Below, piece by piece: positions 45,600 to 59,000 of a stretch of 64,000 nucleotides of DNA. A program made the position numbers and the translations under genes. The stretch is from assembly GCA_025618425.1 (NCBI GenBank), contig CM046838.1:9170027-9234026 (forward strand), given 5' to 3'. How positions within the stretch are numbered: position 1 is the stretch's first letter; every line of letters starts with the position of its first letter. The notes under the pieces were generated by a model, which saw only the letters and a list, made by a program, of their open reading frames with translations, was not told the DNA's origin and searched no databases. Source of the DNA: Heliocidaris tuberculata (Eukaryota; Echinodermata; Echinoidea; Camarodonta; Echinometridae).

Positions 45600-48500
45600 G
45601 ATGGAGAAATGTTATCGATTCACCGCGTCGTCTGGAGAAATTCATATATTAGTTGCGATTGGTTTCCAGCTACATCTGTGTTTCTTGCTAGATTTCACTC
45701 CATGCAAATATTTTACTGACCCTTGGATGTCAAAAATGATCGTTCTTTTCAGTGGTTGTTACCGTTACCGAGATTACGATTTCGCACTGGAAGGGAAAAT
45801 AAAGTCAACGAATAAAAAAAAATATATATTTATAAGCCTTCTCCTGGGCCTTTATAACATTTCTATATTAAACCATATAATCAAATTGGAAGTTTAAATA
45901 AGCAATCGTAGCGGATTACGGAAGATTTCTTTATTGTAGAATAAAAACCCACATGGTGCCTCGATCTACAAAATGCACCCGAGAAATACTTCACTCTTTA
46001 TCTATTACTTGCTTGTAATGTAGCCAATAGAACTGGACTATACATTTGAATTATACTATGTTCAATGTTGAACAAAGTTTTAATAAAGTATCCGAGATGT
46101 GGGAAGAAACATTAGTTTATGGCGTATAATTATTTTGAGAACATTTTTCAAGATATTCTGAAACAATAAGGCCTGTGTAAATGCAAAAATGAATGAAGCC
46201 AACTTGTGCAGTCAATATCTAGGGCGGATTCATTTGATCAACGTACGGAATCCAAAGGCCTTTGGATCAATAAAGCAACCCGTATATAAAACGAATTTCA
46301 CTCTTACTCAAATACCTTCTTTTCATCCCCAAAACGATTACAAATAAAAAGAAATGAAAAGATAAGAAACAATACTGTTGAAGAGGAGTTTGTTTTTCAA
46401 ACTAAAGCAGTGTATGATAATATGATATACAAGCCAAGAAAAGTTCTTTAATTCCTTCATTTTACCTGAAGCTCGCCATTGGCCATCAGCTAGGTCCAGA
46501 AGACTTACAAGACTATAATGTTCCTTGCCTGGTCTTTACAATATAGGCCCACTTGATTAGTGCAGTGCGTTAAATTTTCAACTCACTTCAACTTTCTCTC
46601 GCTGATTCAAAAGATGCTCAAGACACCCACTTAATTGCAGCATTCCAATAACAGCAAAGTCTAATTATACAAATTCTTAGCTGTAGACAAATTAAGAAAC
46701 AAATCGCCTGATTATCTGACACCTCTGATCCATGGAGCTGTAAAATCGTGTCACATGCTCATTAAGAAGGTGGCGCTGAAGTTCCGAACTTCAATGCAAA
46801 TTAATGCCGTGTCAGCCATACGCACGTTGGTGATGGAGGAGAGCCGAAGAAGGTTAAAGACAGAAGATTCGGCGGGCGATTATTCTGCATCCTGACGATG
46901 ATCTCTTGCAGAACGGAGATGATGTGATATCTTCTAAGTCCCAGTCGATGCCTCATAGGCTATAAATCGAAGATGAAGTCATTTCGCGTCGCGCCCACAC
47001 GTGGATTTGTAAGACTTCGTGTTACCATGGATACAATAATTGTCTGAGCTGGATAGACGCTCGAGGGCTACACGAAGGCACGTATGTGTTATAGCCAATG
47101 AGACGTAGGATCAATGTTTGCTTTATCTGCTGTCTGTAATTAAATGGAAATTAAAGATAAATTTTAAACAAATTAATTTTGGAGGATATTATTTGCCATG
47201 ATAAGATCATTGTAGGCAGTGGTTTGAGAAAATTTGCCTATTAAAATCAACATCATTCCTATACTTCATAATTGTATATGGTAAACTATAACTAGCAGAG
47301 ATGAAATGACTAATTTGTGACTGTTATAAAGTTATATTTCTATACGATAAAAATCATTTTTACAATTGTCTTCTAAAAATATTGAAACATCTCTGAAATC
47401 ATTAAAAAAATGAAGAAGAAAAAAAAAACACAAACTATTCTGAAATATATGAATTAAGATTAAGATTAAGAGATTTTAGACTGGTATACGGTCTCTGAAA
47501 CGACTTGGTTATGAAAAATCTTATTTAGTTTAAAGGAATCACCCATATTACCAATACTATTCAAGGACAGATGTGGCGACGAAACAAAATGTTTTGTCGT
47601 TATTAATCTTCTTTATTGCTTATACGAACTGAATCCGTACTGCACTCAGAAGTTTTGTATTTTTCAAAAATCAAAATGAGTGATATACAAAAATCGCATT
47701 AACTTTTTACCAAAATTATAAGTAAACCTATGAAGTCACATGTAACGAATTACATAAAAATATGATCTTCTTTTCTCTAAATCCATTAATGTAGGCTTTG
47801 ACATTCACAGCGTTTTCCCGCTCCTGTTCTCGTTGCTTTTATTTGTAACAAAACGATGAATGACATGTTCCACTCTACAAAATTCTAAGTGCTTTTGGAA
47901 TGAACTTGGGTCTTGCCGAATTTAAGTGCCACGTATCGATGTTCAGTGCAAAAAGCATTTGTATCGTCATATGATCCAACACCGTCTGTGATATGAAAAT
48001 ATTCTCTATATTTTGTTGCGATTTTGAAAGGGATAAAGTAATTGTTACCATAGTAACGCTGATACTGATCATTGTTCACCAACGTTTGCAATCTAATTTC
48101 TGGCACCTAGTAGGCGCGTCAATGCAAAAATGGTATCATGATGGAAAAAAAATAAAAATAAAAAAATAAAACAAAAGTCCTTCCTACAGTAAAGGAAAAA
48201 AGAAAAGAAAAAGAAGATAATCTGGGCTTCTATATGGTTTGATATAAATACATACATATCTCACTCTCATCAACTATTCGTAAACAAGCCTGAATCGAAG
48301 CTCACGCCATCATGCATTAGTTATACCAACATAATTGAATTGACTTGACTGGTTGCTATTTTGTTCATATCTCAGCCTTCCCCATGCACGAAATCGATTC
48401 TACGGAAAAATCAATCATGGTAATTCTTTGAATTCTTTCCTAAATCACTTAGCACCCACGTGACCGCAGCCCAGCTAATTATCAAACATAGCGTGATCTC

Positions 48501-49257
48501 TAAAGAGCAACAGTAATGGTTTTGATAATATTCACATGACGAGTATGTCTTTGGAAATTACGGCAATTTCAAGATAGTTTAAATGATTCTAATTTCAACT
48601 TAGAACTAAAAAAACAATAACAATCATGAAAATTTCCATACCAAACATGTTAATAATTTCCATGACAACGGTAACAAAAAAGGACTGACTATTTTTTTTT
48701 CTTCTTTTCAGGGCATAGAAAAAGGTTTGATTAGACTTTAATATATTAATGATAATTACAATGACGGCGAATTTACTCTAAATTCGGGATATTCTATAAA
48801 GGTTTCAACCAGAACTTTGCATCATAACGTTAACTACCATCCCACCCCTGCCCTTGACCATGGAAAGCATATGGTGACATTCACTCATGTTCTAATATCG
48901 CAGTTCGGCTTTGTAGTGTATTAATATTTTAGTGTCAAAACTCATATAGATGATCAAAATGGTTTCCACGAAGGATGTGGGATGGAATTGTGCGATGGGA
49001 TAATTTCGAAACCAACTAACGATATATTTTTTACACAAGTGCGTCTTTCATGGTTGGTTACCCGCGTCAGAGAGCTGCATAATTTTGTTTTGCTTCGTAG
49101 AAAAATAATCAGATTTATTACTCTAAATCATGAATCTTTTACGTAATTCATTGAACATGCAACTGTAACATTTTCTTTTGATTTGAAAGCCCTAGCGTCG
49201 GCATCTTCGTCAGATAGCTAAGGGCTAATAATACTTTTGAGATTTTGTTTTGGCAGC

Positions 49258-49434
49258 CAGTGGCGTATATGGGTCTAACAGCCATCGAAGGGGCATTATA
49301 GCATCATGGAGGGGCACCGGTCCAATTCCGGTCCCAGTGAATGAGGTTGAATAAACAAGGCCAAATATTAGGTGTTTGATTTATTTGGTTGGGGGAGGGG
49401 ACGTGCCCCTTTGCCCCACTTTTCTACGCCTCTG
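49258..49434. mobile_element. CAGTGGCGTATA-type MITE
   Basis: The ends CAGTGGCGTATA and TCTACGCCTCTG are imperfect inverted repeats around a G-rich, 177-bp non-coding interior. It resembles the family at 7956-8117. No clear TSD. Confidence 0.55.
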
Positions 49435-51167
49435 ATTTCTACCGCAAATCATGTTGTCTTTCAAGCATTTTAATGTTACAATTTTTACATGTTTGAATGG
49501 CAGAAAATCGCATTTATTTTCAAGGCGGATTGTTTGCTAATAATATGCTCTCCAGAATCTTGCTGAAGGGTGTTTAATACCATGCATCATCTCCCGCTTC
49601 ATGAACATGTAATTTTACAATTGTAACATTCTTGATTGGGTAACCAACGAGGGGGTTTTCAATATACTCTTGAGAATCTTTATAATGTTCCCATTAAATA
49701 TGTCAGGAATGAATTTCAATTCATAATGCACTCGATATGGCAACATGTGATATAATCTAACCACTAACAGATTTTTCAGTCTTTTATTTCAGGATTACTC
49801 AAAGTGCTGGTGAGAAATAAAGAAAATGAAAGAAGATTATTGTTCCATAGTAATCATACACTGCACGTCTGTCTCAAGGTTTTAAATACTTCTGTTTATA
49901 AAGAAGTATACAAAATAACTGGTTAGCTCGCAGCGCCAAGTGCTGCACGTACTAGTTATTTCATGATGCATAATCATGGTAACTGTATATTATATCACCC
50001 GTCACAGTGCCCCAAGATCACCATAGCTGTATATTACAAACCCTAACCACCTTTAGGCATGGAGGGATGATGACTAGGTGAAAAAAGTTTTCGTTAACCC
50101 CGTTAAGCGATCAACCATTTCAGTGATCTCGCCTTCATATATTTTCCCTATCCTCTCTACCTCCCTTTTTCTCCATCTTTTCTTTTCTCGCACTCTTTTT
50201 TTTTTCTGTATCACGAAAAGGGACTTTATTTGCTATGATGATAAAGGAAGCGATGCCACTGATCTATATCCATGTTCAAAATCTTCTGAACAAATGAAAT
50301 AAACCCATTCTTAAAAAAGACAACACAACACAAAACAACAAAAAATAACGTTAATGAAGCTGCTACCCTCAAACTAAATTTCTTTGTAAATATTTACAAC
50401 ATTTTGCGTAATGATGACTTGTTTTATTTTGTAGGTACGAATTAGCATCTGTCCTGTCTCTTCAGTCACAACATGTTATTCATCAAGGGATGATAATTAT
50501 TAATGTATCTCTGCTTTAAGCGAGATTGGAATTCAATCAATAACTTGATATTTTTACCCAAACAAGCCATGCTGTTATTTCCTTATCATGGTCTACTATT
50601 TCATCTAATAAGTTCGCTTCACCAGTCCTTCCCTGAGGGTGTCAAAAGCTATTCATATAAAAGTTGTTTTTCCAAATGGAGTCCCAGACGAGATACAGTT
50701 TCAGCTTTGATGATTGTAAGCATACGCTAGACAAACAAAGGCTCAATGGATTGATCCAAGCTTAAATTACACAATTAGGCATGTCGGCTCACTAAACAAG
50801 ACGCCTCGATCTAACAGTATATCCCCGCGATATCCTATCGATAATCCTGAAGGGAAATTGTTATTTTGGAGCTTTTGTGCAACTTAATTGTTGATTACAC
50901 GTCATGATACATAGCCTACGTAAAGAGTGACGTCGATCAATGTATATCTTGCTTATCGTGTAAGCATTCATTGATCTCCAAGTGCGCGAATAGCGATAGA
51001 AATATACACAACACAATTCAAACACAAATACACGTGGTAAGAAATTGTGGCGACTATGATCATCTCATGACGAAAAAATGGTACATATAAGAGGATTGCT
51101 GACGATTGTAAGGCATAAACTTCTAAGAAGAACAAAAACACTCCCCAAAAGAAAATATATATATTTC

Positions 51168-51331
51168 CGGGCTCTGTCTTACAAAGAGGTGGGATCGATT
51201 TGAATCCATAGCAAGTCTATAAATAATGGCAAATTTAGTCTCCTATATCTCTTATGTATAGAGTTGCGATTGATATCAATCTCAAAATTAAGGTGCAATC
51301 AGTAGCCATCTCTTTATAAGACGGGGCCCTG
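51168..51331. mobile_element. MITE, GGGCTCTGTCTTACAAAGAG type
   Basis: The left end GGGCTCTGTCTTACAAAGAG mirrors the right end CTCTTTATAAGACGGGGCCC. The interior has inverted GATTGATATCAATC. Non-coding, about 164 bp. Confidence 0.75.
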
Positions 51332-51672
51332 GTTTATATCATTTTTTGCACTGTCAAGAATGTTTTATGCCATGGCCAAGCCACTATCTTTTAAAAAGAA
51401 ATGAAAACAATATTTCGAGACACTAGATTCTTTGTTTTACCGCTACAATGACATTCATTCATTTAGTCACGGGCACCTTAAATTCTTCATAGATATCTCC
51501 AGAGCCTGCTTCAATTGAAATAGATTCGAAAGAATATACAAGTAATTACACTCAACGTATTAAAGGATTATTGCCAGACTTTCTACACCTTTTTCTTACT
51601 TAAATTTTGGATCTTCCTTGAATTATTTTCAATCATTCCTTAACTGTCTACACAAGGGGAGAAAGAGGAAGA

Positions 51673-51751
51673 AAGATGAAAAGAGTGGAGAGAAAGAGAG
51701 AGAGAGAGAACGGGTATGTGTGTAAAAGAGAAACGAAAAGAGGGAGGGAGA

Positions 51752-51800
<49 letters not shown>

Positions 51801-51933
51801 GACTGCATTACCAGATGATAAAGGCACAATTAGGATTATTTCATAGAAATTATTTCATTGAAATGATTTTGATGGTATAATGATAACACTAAATAATGAT
51901 AATGATAATAATAACAACAACAACAATAATAAC

Positions 51934-51979
<46 letters not shown>
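51673..51979 (+). repeat. GA and AAT microsatellites
   Basis: GA runs at about 51693-51708 and 51757-51797 are followed 100 bp later by an AAT array (about 51897-51979). Low complexity only. Confidence 0.85.
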
Positions 51980-51980
<1 letters not shown>

Positions 51981-52568
51981 TAACTATAACAATAATAAAC
52001 AAATAATGATAATAAGAATAGTAGTAATAACAATAAATACTCTTGTAATTGAAAAATACTTCAACGTTCAACAAACAAATGAACCTTCTTTATTATTGAA
52101 AGAAACAAAACGAAATTGATAAGGTGTATCAACCAACTAATTTAAGATTAACAGAAAGTATTATAGGTAAGCTTATGCTGTACTGAAGAGTAATAAGTAT
52201 ATAAGGCATAATGCATGATTCAACAAGTGCTAGTAAACCCTTCAGGAAAAGATTTGAAAAATAAGCATTCATTTTTTCTCCTGAAAAAATATCATTAAAG
52301 TCAATCTGAGAAGGATTCCTACATAATGTAGACATCATAAATATCATATATTTTGCAATTCACTATAGCATTAACTTCTACATGACAGTTATGCAAATAT
52401 ACTCAACCAGTTAGTATTCTGTTTTATGAATCATAACCAATATCTGATGCATTACAGAGAATGCAAATAATCATACTCGTCAAGGACAAAAAAACAAAAA
52501 CAAAACAAAAACAAAAACAAAGCACAATGATAACCGGGTCGATATTTATGTAATAACACCATACTCAC

Positions 52569-52850
52569 CTAAGCACCTTTTCCTTCAATACGTTTACATC
52601 TGACTAAGATTACCCTTTGCCAGTGCATCAGACCAAGAGCTCATAATCCTCTCACCGCAACAACCATGGCTCGCTGCGATCAATCGAAGCTCTCCACGAA
52701 CATCTCATCGCATTCTCCATATCACAAAAGCACCTCTTGCTATGAAAGTCATCTCCTCGTGATACACAAACTCAAAGTAGCAGTTCAAACTGGTACTTTA
52801 TAAGACGCTGATGAAATGGGAAACGTTCAAGAAGAGCGGGAGTTGTAAAC
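52569..52850 (-). other. Candidate non-coding first exon of arrestin gene
   Basis: On the minus strand the sequence GGTGCTTAG followed by GTGAGTATGG is a near-consensus splice donor at 52569/52568. An acceptor stands in front of the first coding exon (45632-45634), so a 5' UTR exon here is plausible. Exon start is guessed from the TATA-like box at 52877-52884. No transcript evidence; weak inference. Confidence 0.3.
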
Positions 52851-52876
52851 ACTTCAAGTAGAGAATGATGTGCAAA

Positions 52877-52884
52877 TATTTATA
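52877..52884 (-). promoter_or_regulatory. TATA-like box, possible arrestin promoter
   Basis: Minus strand TATAAATA preceded by TGACGC lies about 310 bp upstream of the candidate donor. The adjoining 52900-53060 is richer in CpG (GTGCGCGAGCGCAGC) than most of the window. This is only a pattern match. Confidence 0.25.
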
Positions 52885-53623
52885 GCGTCACAATCATCAC
52901 CTGCTGGAGATACTAGCGTCCTGCTCCTAAAGAGCTTGATGTGCGTGGGTGCACGGTTCCTCTCGGTGTGTTCGCTTTGTAGTGTCTTGTGTGCGCGAGC
53001 GCAGCATCATCACTCGACAACGTTTGGCAATGTATGCATGGACGATTGAGCATGCGTTTCGTTCCATCTCTGCATGATACGCTTGATTCTAGTTCAAAAG
53101 GTTCCTCGATGAAGGCTTTTTTTTTTTAACAGTTAAAGTGTAAAATAGAGTTTGTACTTTCACATTTTCAAATATGTTTTACACACATTTTGAAGTCATT
53201 TTTTTGTATCAGTAAGCCTACTAATCCATGTTTAATGAAAACTATAACAATTAACTCACGATTTTGTTAAGATCCATTAAATTAGTGCTGATGAAGAATA
53301 TTTTTATTCCCCAAAGAATAGAATAGAAATAGATATCTTATAAATGATACGGTGGTTTGACGAAAAATTTATTTACATTCATTCCATTCTGATAGGCTTT
53401 AGGCTTATTATATTTTATTTATTTGGACTTAGATTCTCAATTCAATAGCCTTCTTTTATAGGTGTGTCAAATGAAAAATTGATTTTCTTCACTGCACATG
53501 ACATTTCAGTTTGCAAGAGAATCTCTGGTTTTGACAAGATACACGGCAGCATCAAATTCAGTTGCTATGGTAACAGGTTACGGCGGACTACCTGAACAAA
53601 ATCAACATGACAAGCATTAGATG

Positions 53624-53654
<31 letters not shown>

Positions 53655-54340
53655 AACAAAAAGTAACGTTCATTTTTTTTTTTACTCGAGTCCAAAACAA
53701 CTGTTAAAAATGGTTTGTGTTTCTCTGGGATATTGGTGGAGCAGTATGAATATAGAAAATCAGAATGAAATAGGAATAAATTAGTAGGCCCCTAAACATT
53801 TTATAAAATTGCTATCTTTATATGCATAAAATAAAGCAGAGACAAATTGATGAAACTAGATACATTCTCTTGATTTTGATGATCATTTTGAATACAGAAT
53901 TATCACGTGAATTAGGACATCATAAGCTTGTTAAATCTCATTTCAAAACTTATTTCGAGGCGTATCCCGTCTTGAGGTAAGCATTTGCTTTGCAGGAAAC
54001 AAAAATTTCATTTTCATCCTCGAACTTTTTTTTTGATAAACAAAGTGATGCTGCCTTCAGCAAAGGCAAGAAGGAAAAGTTACTCCGAAGAAATTATAAC
54101 TGTGTGTACTAACATGGAGAGTTGTCAGAGATAATAATCCAGTCACATAAACGAGTTGAGATTGTTTTTACAAATCAATAATTGCGACCCAGAATTTCCC
54201 AAATCCATGTTCTTATCATTCTCATCTTTTTATCTCATTGCTCATTTTTCTCGAATTTTTCAGCTTTCGCTCAATAACTTTCTCTTAAGTGCAATACCAT
54301 ACACTATCAAATTATAATCGAGCTATATGCATTAATGGTA

Positions 54341-54507
54341 GGGGCCGCGAAGTGTTTTTGAGGGGGGGGGGGCCTGGGCTGATTTGATTTCACTCATTAA
54401 TGACAATTTTCGAACCCTTTTTCCGAAGTTTTATGAAACGTGTGTACTCAAAAAGGTGGAGGGGGGGGGGGGGCTGCATCCTCCCCAGCTCCCCGGTTCC
54501 GCGGCCC
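54341..54507. repeat. GGGGCCGCG-ended G-rich repeat
   Basis: The left end GGGGCCGCGAAG and right end GGTTCCGCGGCCC are inverted. The interior holds two G10-12 tracts (about 54361-54372 and 54461-54473). 167 bp, non-coding. Confidence 0.5.
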
Positions 54508-54949
54508 ATGAATGGTAGCTCCGCCTCCTAGAACATGGATGGACGTGCCAGAAGGTTGAATTGTCCATGTAGCATTTGCTGTGTTCAGGTATTGTTTTTT
54601 TTTCTCTCCAATATGTACGTCAGGTTTGACATCAGTCTAACCAGTGCGGTTTTGCTTTTACATTCTTCCAGATCAAGTAGCTCAAGGTGAATATTTTAAT
54701 GACAATGCTCACCACAAGAAAATGTCAAAGAGTTTCCTGCCAATGCAACGTGTTGTTTTGCTCATGGTTGACGAAGGGAATGAATGTCACTCGCCCACTT
54801 AAAAGCGATGTTATCATACCAGCTATACGAGCTTGTTTTGAGTCTGGTATATGTAAAGTAATTCCAAAAAAGAAAGGAATTTAAGGGAATACTAGTAAAT
54901 CTAATCGACACTTAGTAAAGTTTGACTGGGAGGAAGGAAACATGTCCAA

Positions 54950-55860
54950 ACAGACATGGCATAGCTACGGGAGGGTGGGGGTTGGCACGGGGGATGTTCC
55001 CCCTTATCGAAAGGCAAAGAAGAAAAGAAGAAGAAAAAAAAAAAGGAGGTCGGAGAAAGAAAGGGAGGGGAAGGCCAGGGGCTGCGGAGCGTCTTTCAAA
55101 GGGGGGGGGGGGGGCACCAGCAAAAAAGGGCACTGGGGGGGGGAAGGGGGAAGGGGGCACCTACAAGGGGTGAACATAAAGCGAAAAAGGACCATTTTGT
55201 GACATTGGCATTACCCTATACAGTCTAATTAATATAGTTATCAAGCATCACCTCCTTCCTTTTTATTGTGGTTCTGGTCATTACCGCAAATCCATTTTGA
55301 AATTCGGGGGGAGGGGACATTCGCCTCCTAAATTCTCTGAAAAAAAAAGGTTATTAAAAAAGGTGAGGGGGACATTCGCCTCCAAAATTCTCTGAAAAGC
55401 AAAACAACAAAAAAAGGTTATTCAAAAAGGTGGGGGGGGGGGGGGGGGGACATGTCCCCCTGTCCCCCCTGGATTTGCGCCCATGTGTATAGGCCCTTAT
55501 GGTCTAATGATTCATGTGCGAGAGAGTGAAGCGAGCGAGCAAAAATTTTCAGACATTTTTTCTAATGCTGAAGTCCTTATAAGTGCCCCTTTAATGAAAA
55601 ATGAAAATGACGGCAATTTCATTTTGGGGAATGTCGTATGATCTTTTAATTTGTACATTAACCCTGTCGTTTTCTTTAGGATAACAATTACAATCTGCTT
55701 GCTTTTATTATACACTGAAAGAGCGAGCGAGCGTAGCGAGAGAATTATGGGGACATTTTCATAAAGTATTGCCCTTACTTGGTGTAAATTATTGGCATAT
55801 TCGAGCGAGCGGAATGAGAAATCCCTTGCTGGGGGAAGGGGGGGGGGTGGGCATTTTGCC
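54950..55860. repeat. G-rich and GAGCGAGC-type repeat cluster
   Basis: Several G9-16 tracts (55101-55112, 55135-55143 and 55433-55449), a duplicated block (GACATTCGCCTCC, AAATTCTCTGAAAA at about 55317 and 55372) and GCGAGCGAGC motifs at about 55530, 55722 and 55803. Open frames over this area are low-complexity and not protein-like. Confidence 0.55.
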
Positions 55861-55980
55861 TCCATCTCTGCTCCCTTACTTTGTAGTTGTAGTAATATGG
55901 GTACTTGTAAAGCCGCACAGATTCTTTGAAGCTAGATATGGCTCTTTTTGTAAAAAACAAACAGTTGGAAATATAGGCAA

Positions 55981-56780
55981 AACGGGGCACTTACAAGAAG
56001 AGGAAAGGGCTCTTATCAGAGGTTGAAAGGGGCACTTATAAGAGGTGAAAGGTGGCACTTATGAGAAGAGGAAAAGGGCACATATTAGAAGGGGAAAGGG
56101 GCACCAATCAGAAGTAAAAATGCACTTATCAAAGGAGAAAAGGGCATATATCAGAGAAAAAAGGGGCAATATTTAGATTTGATAAGGGTTACTTATCAGG
56201 AGAAGAAAAGGATACTTATTAAAGAGACAAGGTGGCAATTATCAGATTTGAAAAGGGGCACTTATCAGAAGTACAGAGGGGGCACTTATCAGAAGTAAAG
56301 ATGGGGCACTTATCAGAAGTGAAGAAGGGGCACTTATCAGTAGTAAAGAAGGGGGACTTATCAGAAGGGAAAAATGAGCACTTATTAGGAAGGGAAAAGG
56401 GGCACCTATCAGAAGTAAAAATGCACTTATCAAAGGAAAAAAGGGCATAAGAGAGAAAAGGGGGTAATACTTCGATTCGAAAATGGGCACTTATCAGAAG
56501 GAGTAAATGATACTTATTAGGGAGATAAGGTGGCAATTATCAGATTTGAAAAGGGGCACTTTTCATGAGGAGGAAAGGGCACTTATTAGAAAGATAAAGT
56601 GGCAATTATCTGATTTGAAAAGGGGCACTATTCAGAAGGAGAAAAAAAGGCACTTATCAGAAGAGGAAGGGGCACTTATTTGAAAAGAAAAGGGGCACAT
56701 TTAGTATTTAAAAATGACACTTATCAGAGAGAAAGGGCATTTTCCAGAAATAAACAGGCCACTTTTTGGTACTTGAAAAA
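55981..56780 (+). repeat. Minisatellite, GGGGCACTTATCAGAAG unit
   Basis: About 30 variable units of roughly 24-26 bp, core GGGGCACTTATCAGAAG followed by A/G-rich spacer, fill 800 bp. A longer period is superimposed: about 56099-56260 is repeated at about 56398-56560. One frame (56232-56450) reads repeated GHLSEVK, but there is no sign of a gene. Confidence 0.85.
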
Positions 56781-57029
56781 GTGTGTTTGTGGTGGTGGTG
56801 GGGGGGGGGGGGGGGACTTACTGGATAGCATCTCTTTCCAGCAATTAATCCACCAAGTCAGAGACATTAGAGCCCCTTCAATCATGTCCATGGGTAGATT
56901 CATGCCATGGCACTGCTCCTAGAAGCAAGCTATAACTTCAGAGCTCGATCGAGCTAGAGTCGTGTTGTAACCAAAATACAACTCTAGCGATTGCTCCTCT
57001 GTCAGTTTCTAATACTGATCGAATTTAAA

Positions 57030-57115
57030 ACTTTAGCCTTCGATCCCAACACTACACCTAAACTCTATTTTAAACCCTAAACCTAACCTAGAATCCAATC
57101 GCAACCGAGCCTCTA
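57030..57115 (-). repeat. Degenerate TTAGGG-like repeat, inverted copy
   Basis: CCCTAAACCTAACCTAG with ACACTACACCTAAACTC is the reverse-complement style of the family at 2772-2915, 3035-3115 and 5838-5990. Confidence 0.5.
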
Positions 57116-57264
57116 ACTCTATTATATTTAATGAAATAAAGCCCGGAACAAAATATCCGATCACCGTTGTAATATCTCGAAAGCGAGCTATTGGCAATTT
57201 TGGCATTATGATGCAAATGAACATGATGAAAATATAAGAAGGAATGAATTATACACCAGAAGAA

Positions 57265-57333
57265 GATTATTAAGGTTAATAGTGCTAGATTATTAAGGTT
57301 AATAGTGCTAGATTATTAAGGTTAATAGTGCTA
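57265..57333 (+). repeat. Exact 23-bp triplication
   Basis: The unit GATTATTAAGGTTAATAGTG plus CTA occurs three times without change, followed by a lone G. It is young by its lack of divergence. Not coding. Confidence 0.9.
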
Positions 57334-57900
57334 GTTTTGTCATGGTTACGGTTGACTCACATTTATTGTTGCAAGACTGATTGATTGTGTTTGATTATTT
57401 TACTTTATTAGGAAACTGATAATTATCTAAAATAAAAAGAACGATCAAGCCATATAGCCGATTAACCAATTTCATTTGGTGAGGGTTTTCATCTTTACGC
57501 TGACTTTATTCGGAAAAGAGATGTGTTTTTCATCACGTTTGTCCAATATCACATTTTTGTCACTGGAAATAGATGTTGCTATTAAGTTTTTACTTTATTG
57601 CATTAAAGCTGTGTGACCTACTAATCATTTTCTATAAAGGATCCAAGATTGAACCGAATGACTTGAAATCTAATCTAGCTAGATACTAGGACATAACATG
57701 GCTGGCGATAAGGAACTCGAACTGGAGTAGGTATCCAAAGCTTTAAGGAAGTTTATATCTGTGTCTGTATAGGCATCTATAAAGTAAAACACAAACAATA
57801 TGGTAATATTGATGAGGTTTACGGTTAACCATGTGTGTAAGTCCTGAAAAGGTCTGCTGGGTTGGAGAAAGATAGTAGAGTAAGGAGAGGAAAAAGAGAT

Positions 57901-57942
<42 letters not shown>

Positions 57943-58529
57943 AAATAGGAGTACAGAGATTCTTTCTTAACAAGGTGAAGTCCTGAAAAGGACTTGGACA
58001 AATAATATGATGACAGAGAATCAAATACTTTGATCTCAGTAGCTTATTGTAACTTTGAAAAAAAAGGAAAAGAGGTAAAACAAGGGCCCAAATATATCAA
58101 GCCTATTTTAAAATTGTAGTAATAGAAAGAACCTGCAAGATTATGAGTATTAGATTGGAAACATAAACTGATATAGCACAAAATGTTTCTTACATTGGAT
58201 GTTAAATAATCATAAACTACCAGTATGCATGCTGGTAAAAAAAGTAAAAAAAAAAGAAAAAAAAAAAGAAGAAAAGTAAAGTAAAAAAACAAATACCTTC
58301 ATGAAATATTCCATTCAAACCTGCTCTCTGATTTCTTCGATTTAGAACCAAAATTATCATTAAAAAATGAGCATTACAATGTAACAAATATTATTCATTA
58401 TTTATGTAAATAAATGTTAAACGAAAATCTCATGCAAATCATGACTTCATTTTATATCACTGAATAATCTCCCACCTCATTCTCTATCACTTCGATCTCA
58501 CCTCCCTCCCCCCTCTCTCTCAATCTATC

Positions 58530-58710
58530 ATAATGATGATGATGATGATGATGATAATAATAATATTAATAATAATAAATAATAATAACAACAGCAACAA
58601 CAAAAACAACATTGATAATAATAATAATAATAATGATAATAATAATGATAATAATAATGATAATAATAATAATAACAATAATGATAATAATAACAATAAT
58701 AATAATAATG

Positions 58711-58753
<43 letters not shown>

Positions 58754-58956
58754 TAATAATAATAATAATAATGATAATAATAATGATAATAATAATAATG
58801 ATAATAATAATGATGATAATAATAATAATAATGATAATAATAATGATAATAATAATAATGATAATAATAATGATGATAATAATAATAATAATGATAATAA
58901 TAATGATAATAATAATAATGATAATAATAATAATAATAATAATGATAATAATAATG

Positions 58957-58990
<34 letters not shown>

Positions 58991-58998
58991 TAATAATA
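58530..58998 (+). repeat. AAT/GATAAT satellite with 60-bp higher-order repeat
   Basis: About 470 bp of AAT triplets with spaced GAT interruptions, preceded by (GAT)6. The segments 58801-58860 and 58861-58920 are identical, and 58741-58800 differs from them at one base. It abuts the foldback element at 59001. Confidence 0.9.
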
Positions 58999-59000
58999 TA

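Larger units (their letters stand above)
45632..52568 (-). other. Arrestin upstream region / possible 5' UTR intron
   Basis: If the acceptor at 45632-45634 and the donor at 52567-52568 are joined, this 6.9-kb stretch is a 5' UTR intron. It holds a CAGTGGCG-type element (49258-49434), a palindromic MITE (51168-51331), GA repeats (51680-51797) and an AAT satellite (51896-51979). Segment 46741-47060 is less AT-rich and contains no recognised gene. The rest shows nothing I can name. Confidence 0.4.

Noticed and set aside
56232..56450. Repeat protein with GHLSEVK units
   Set aside because: The array is a minisatellite with units of uneven length; the frame is lost outside this short part and no start or splice context fits.
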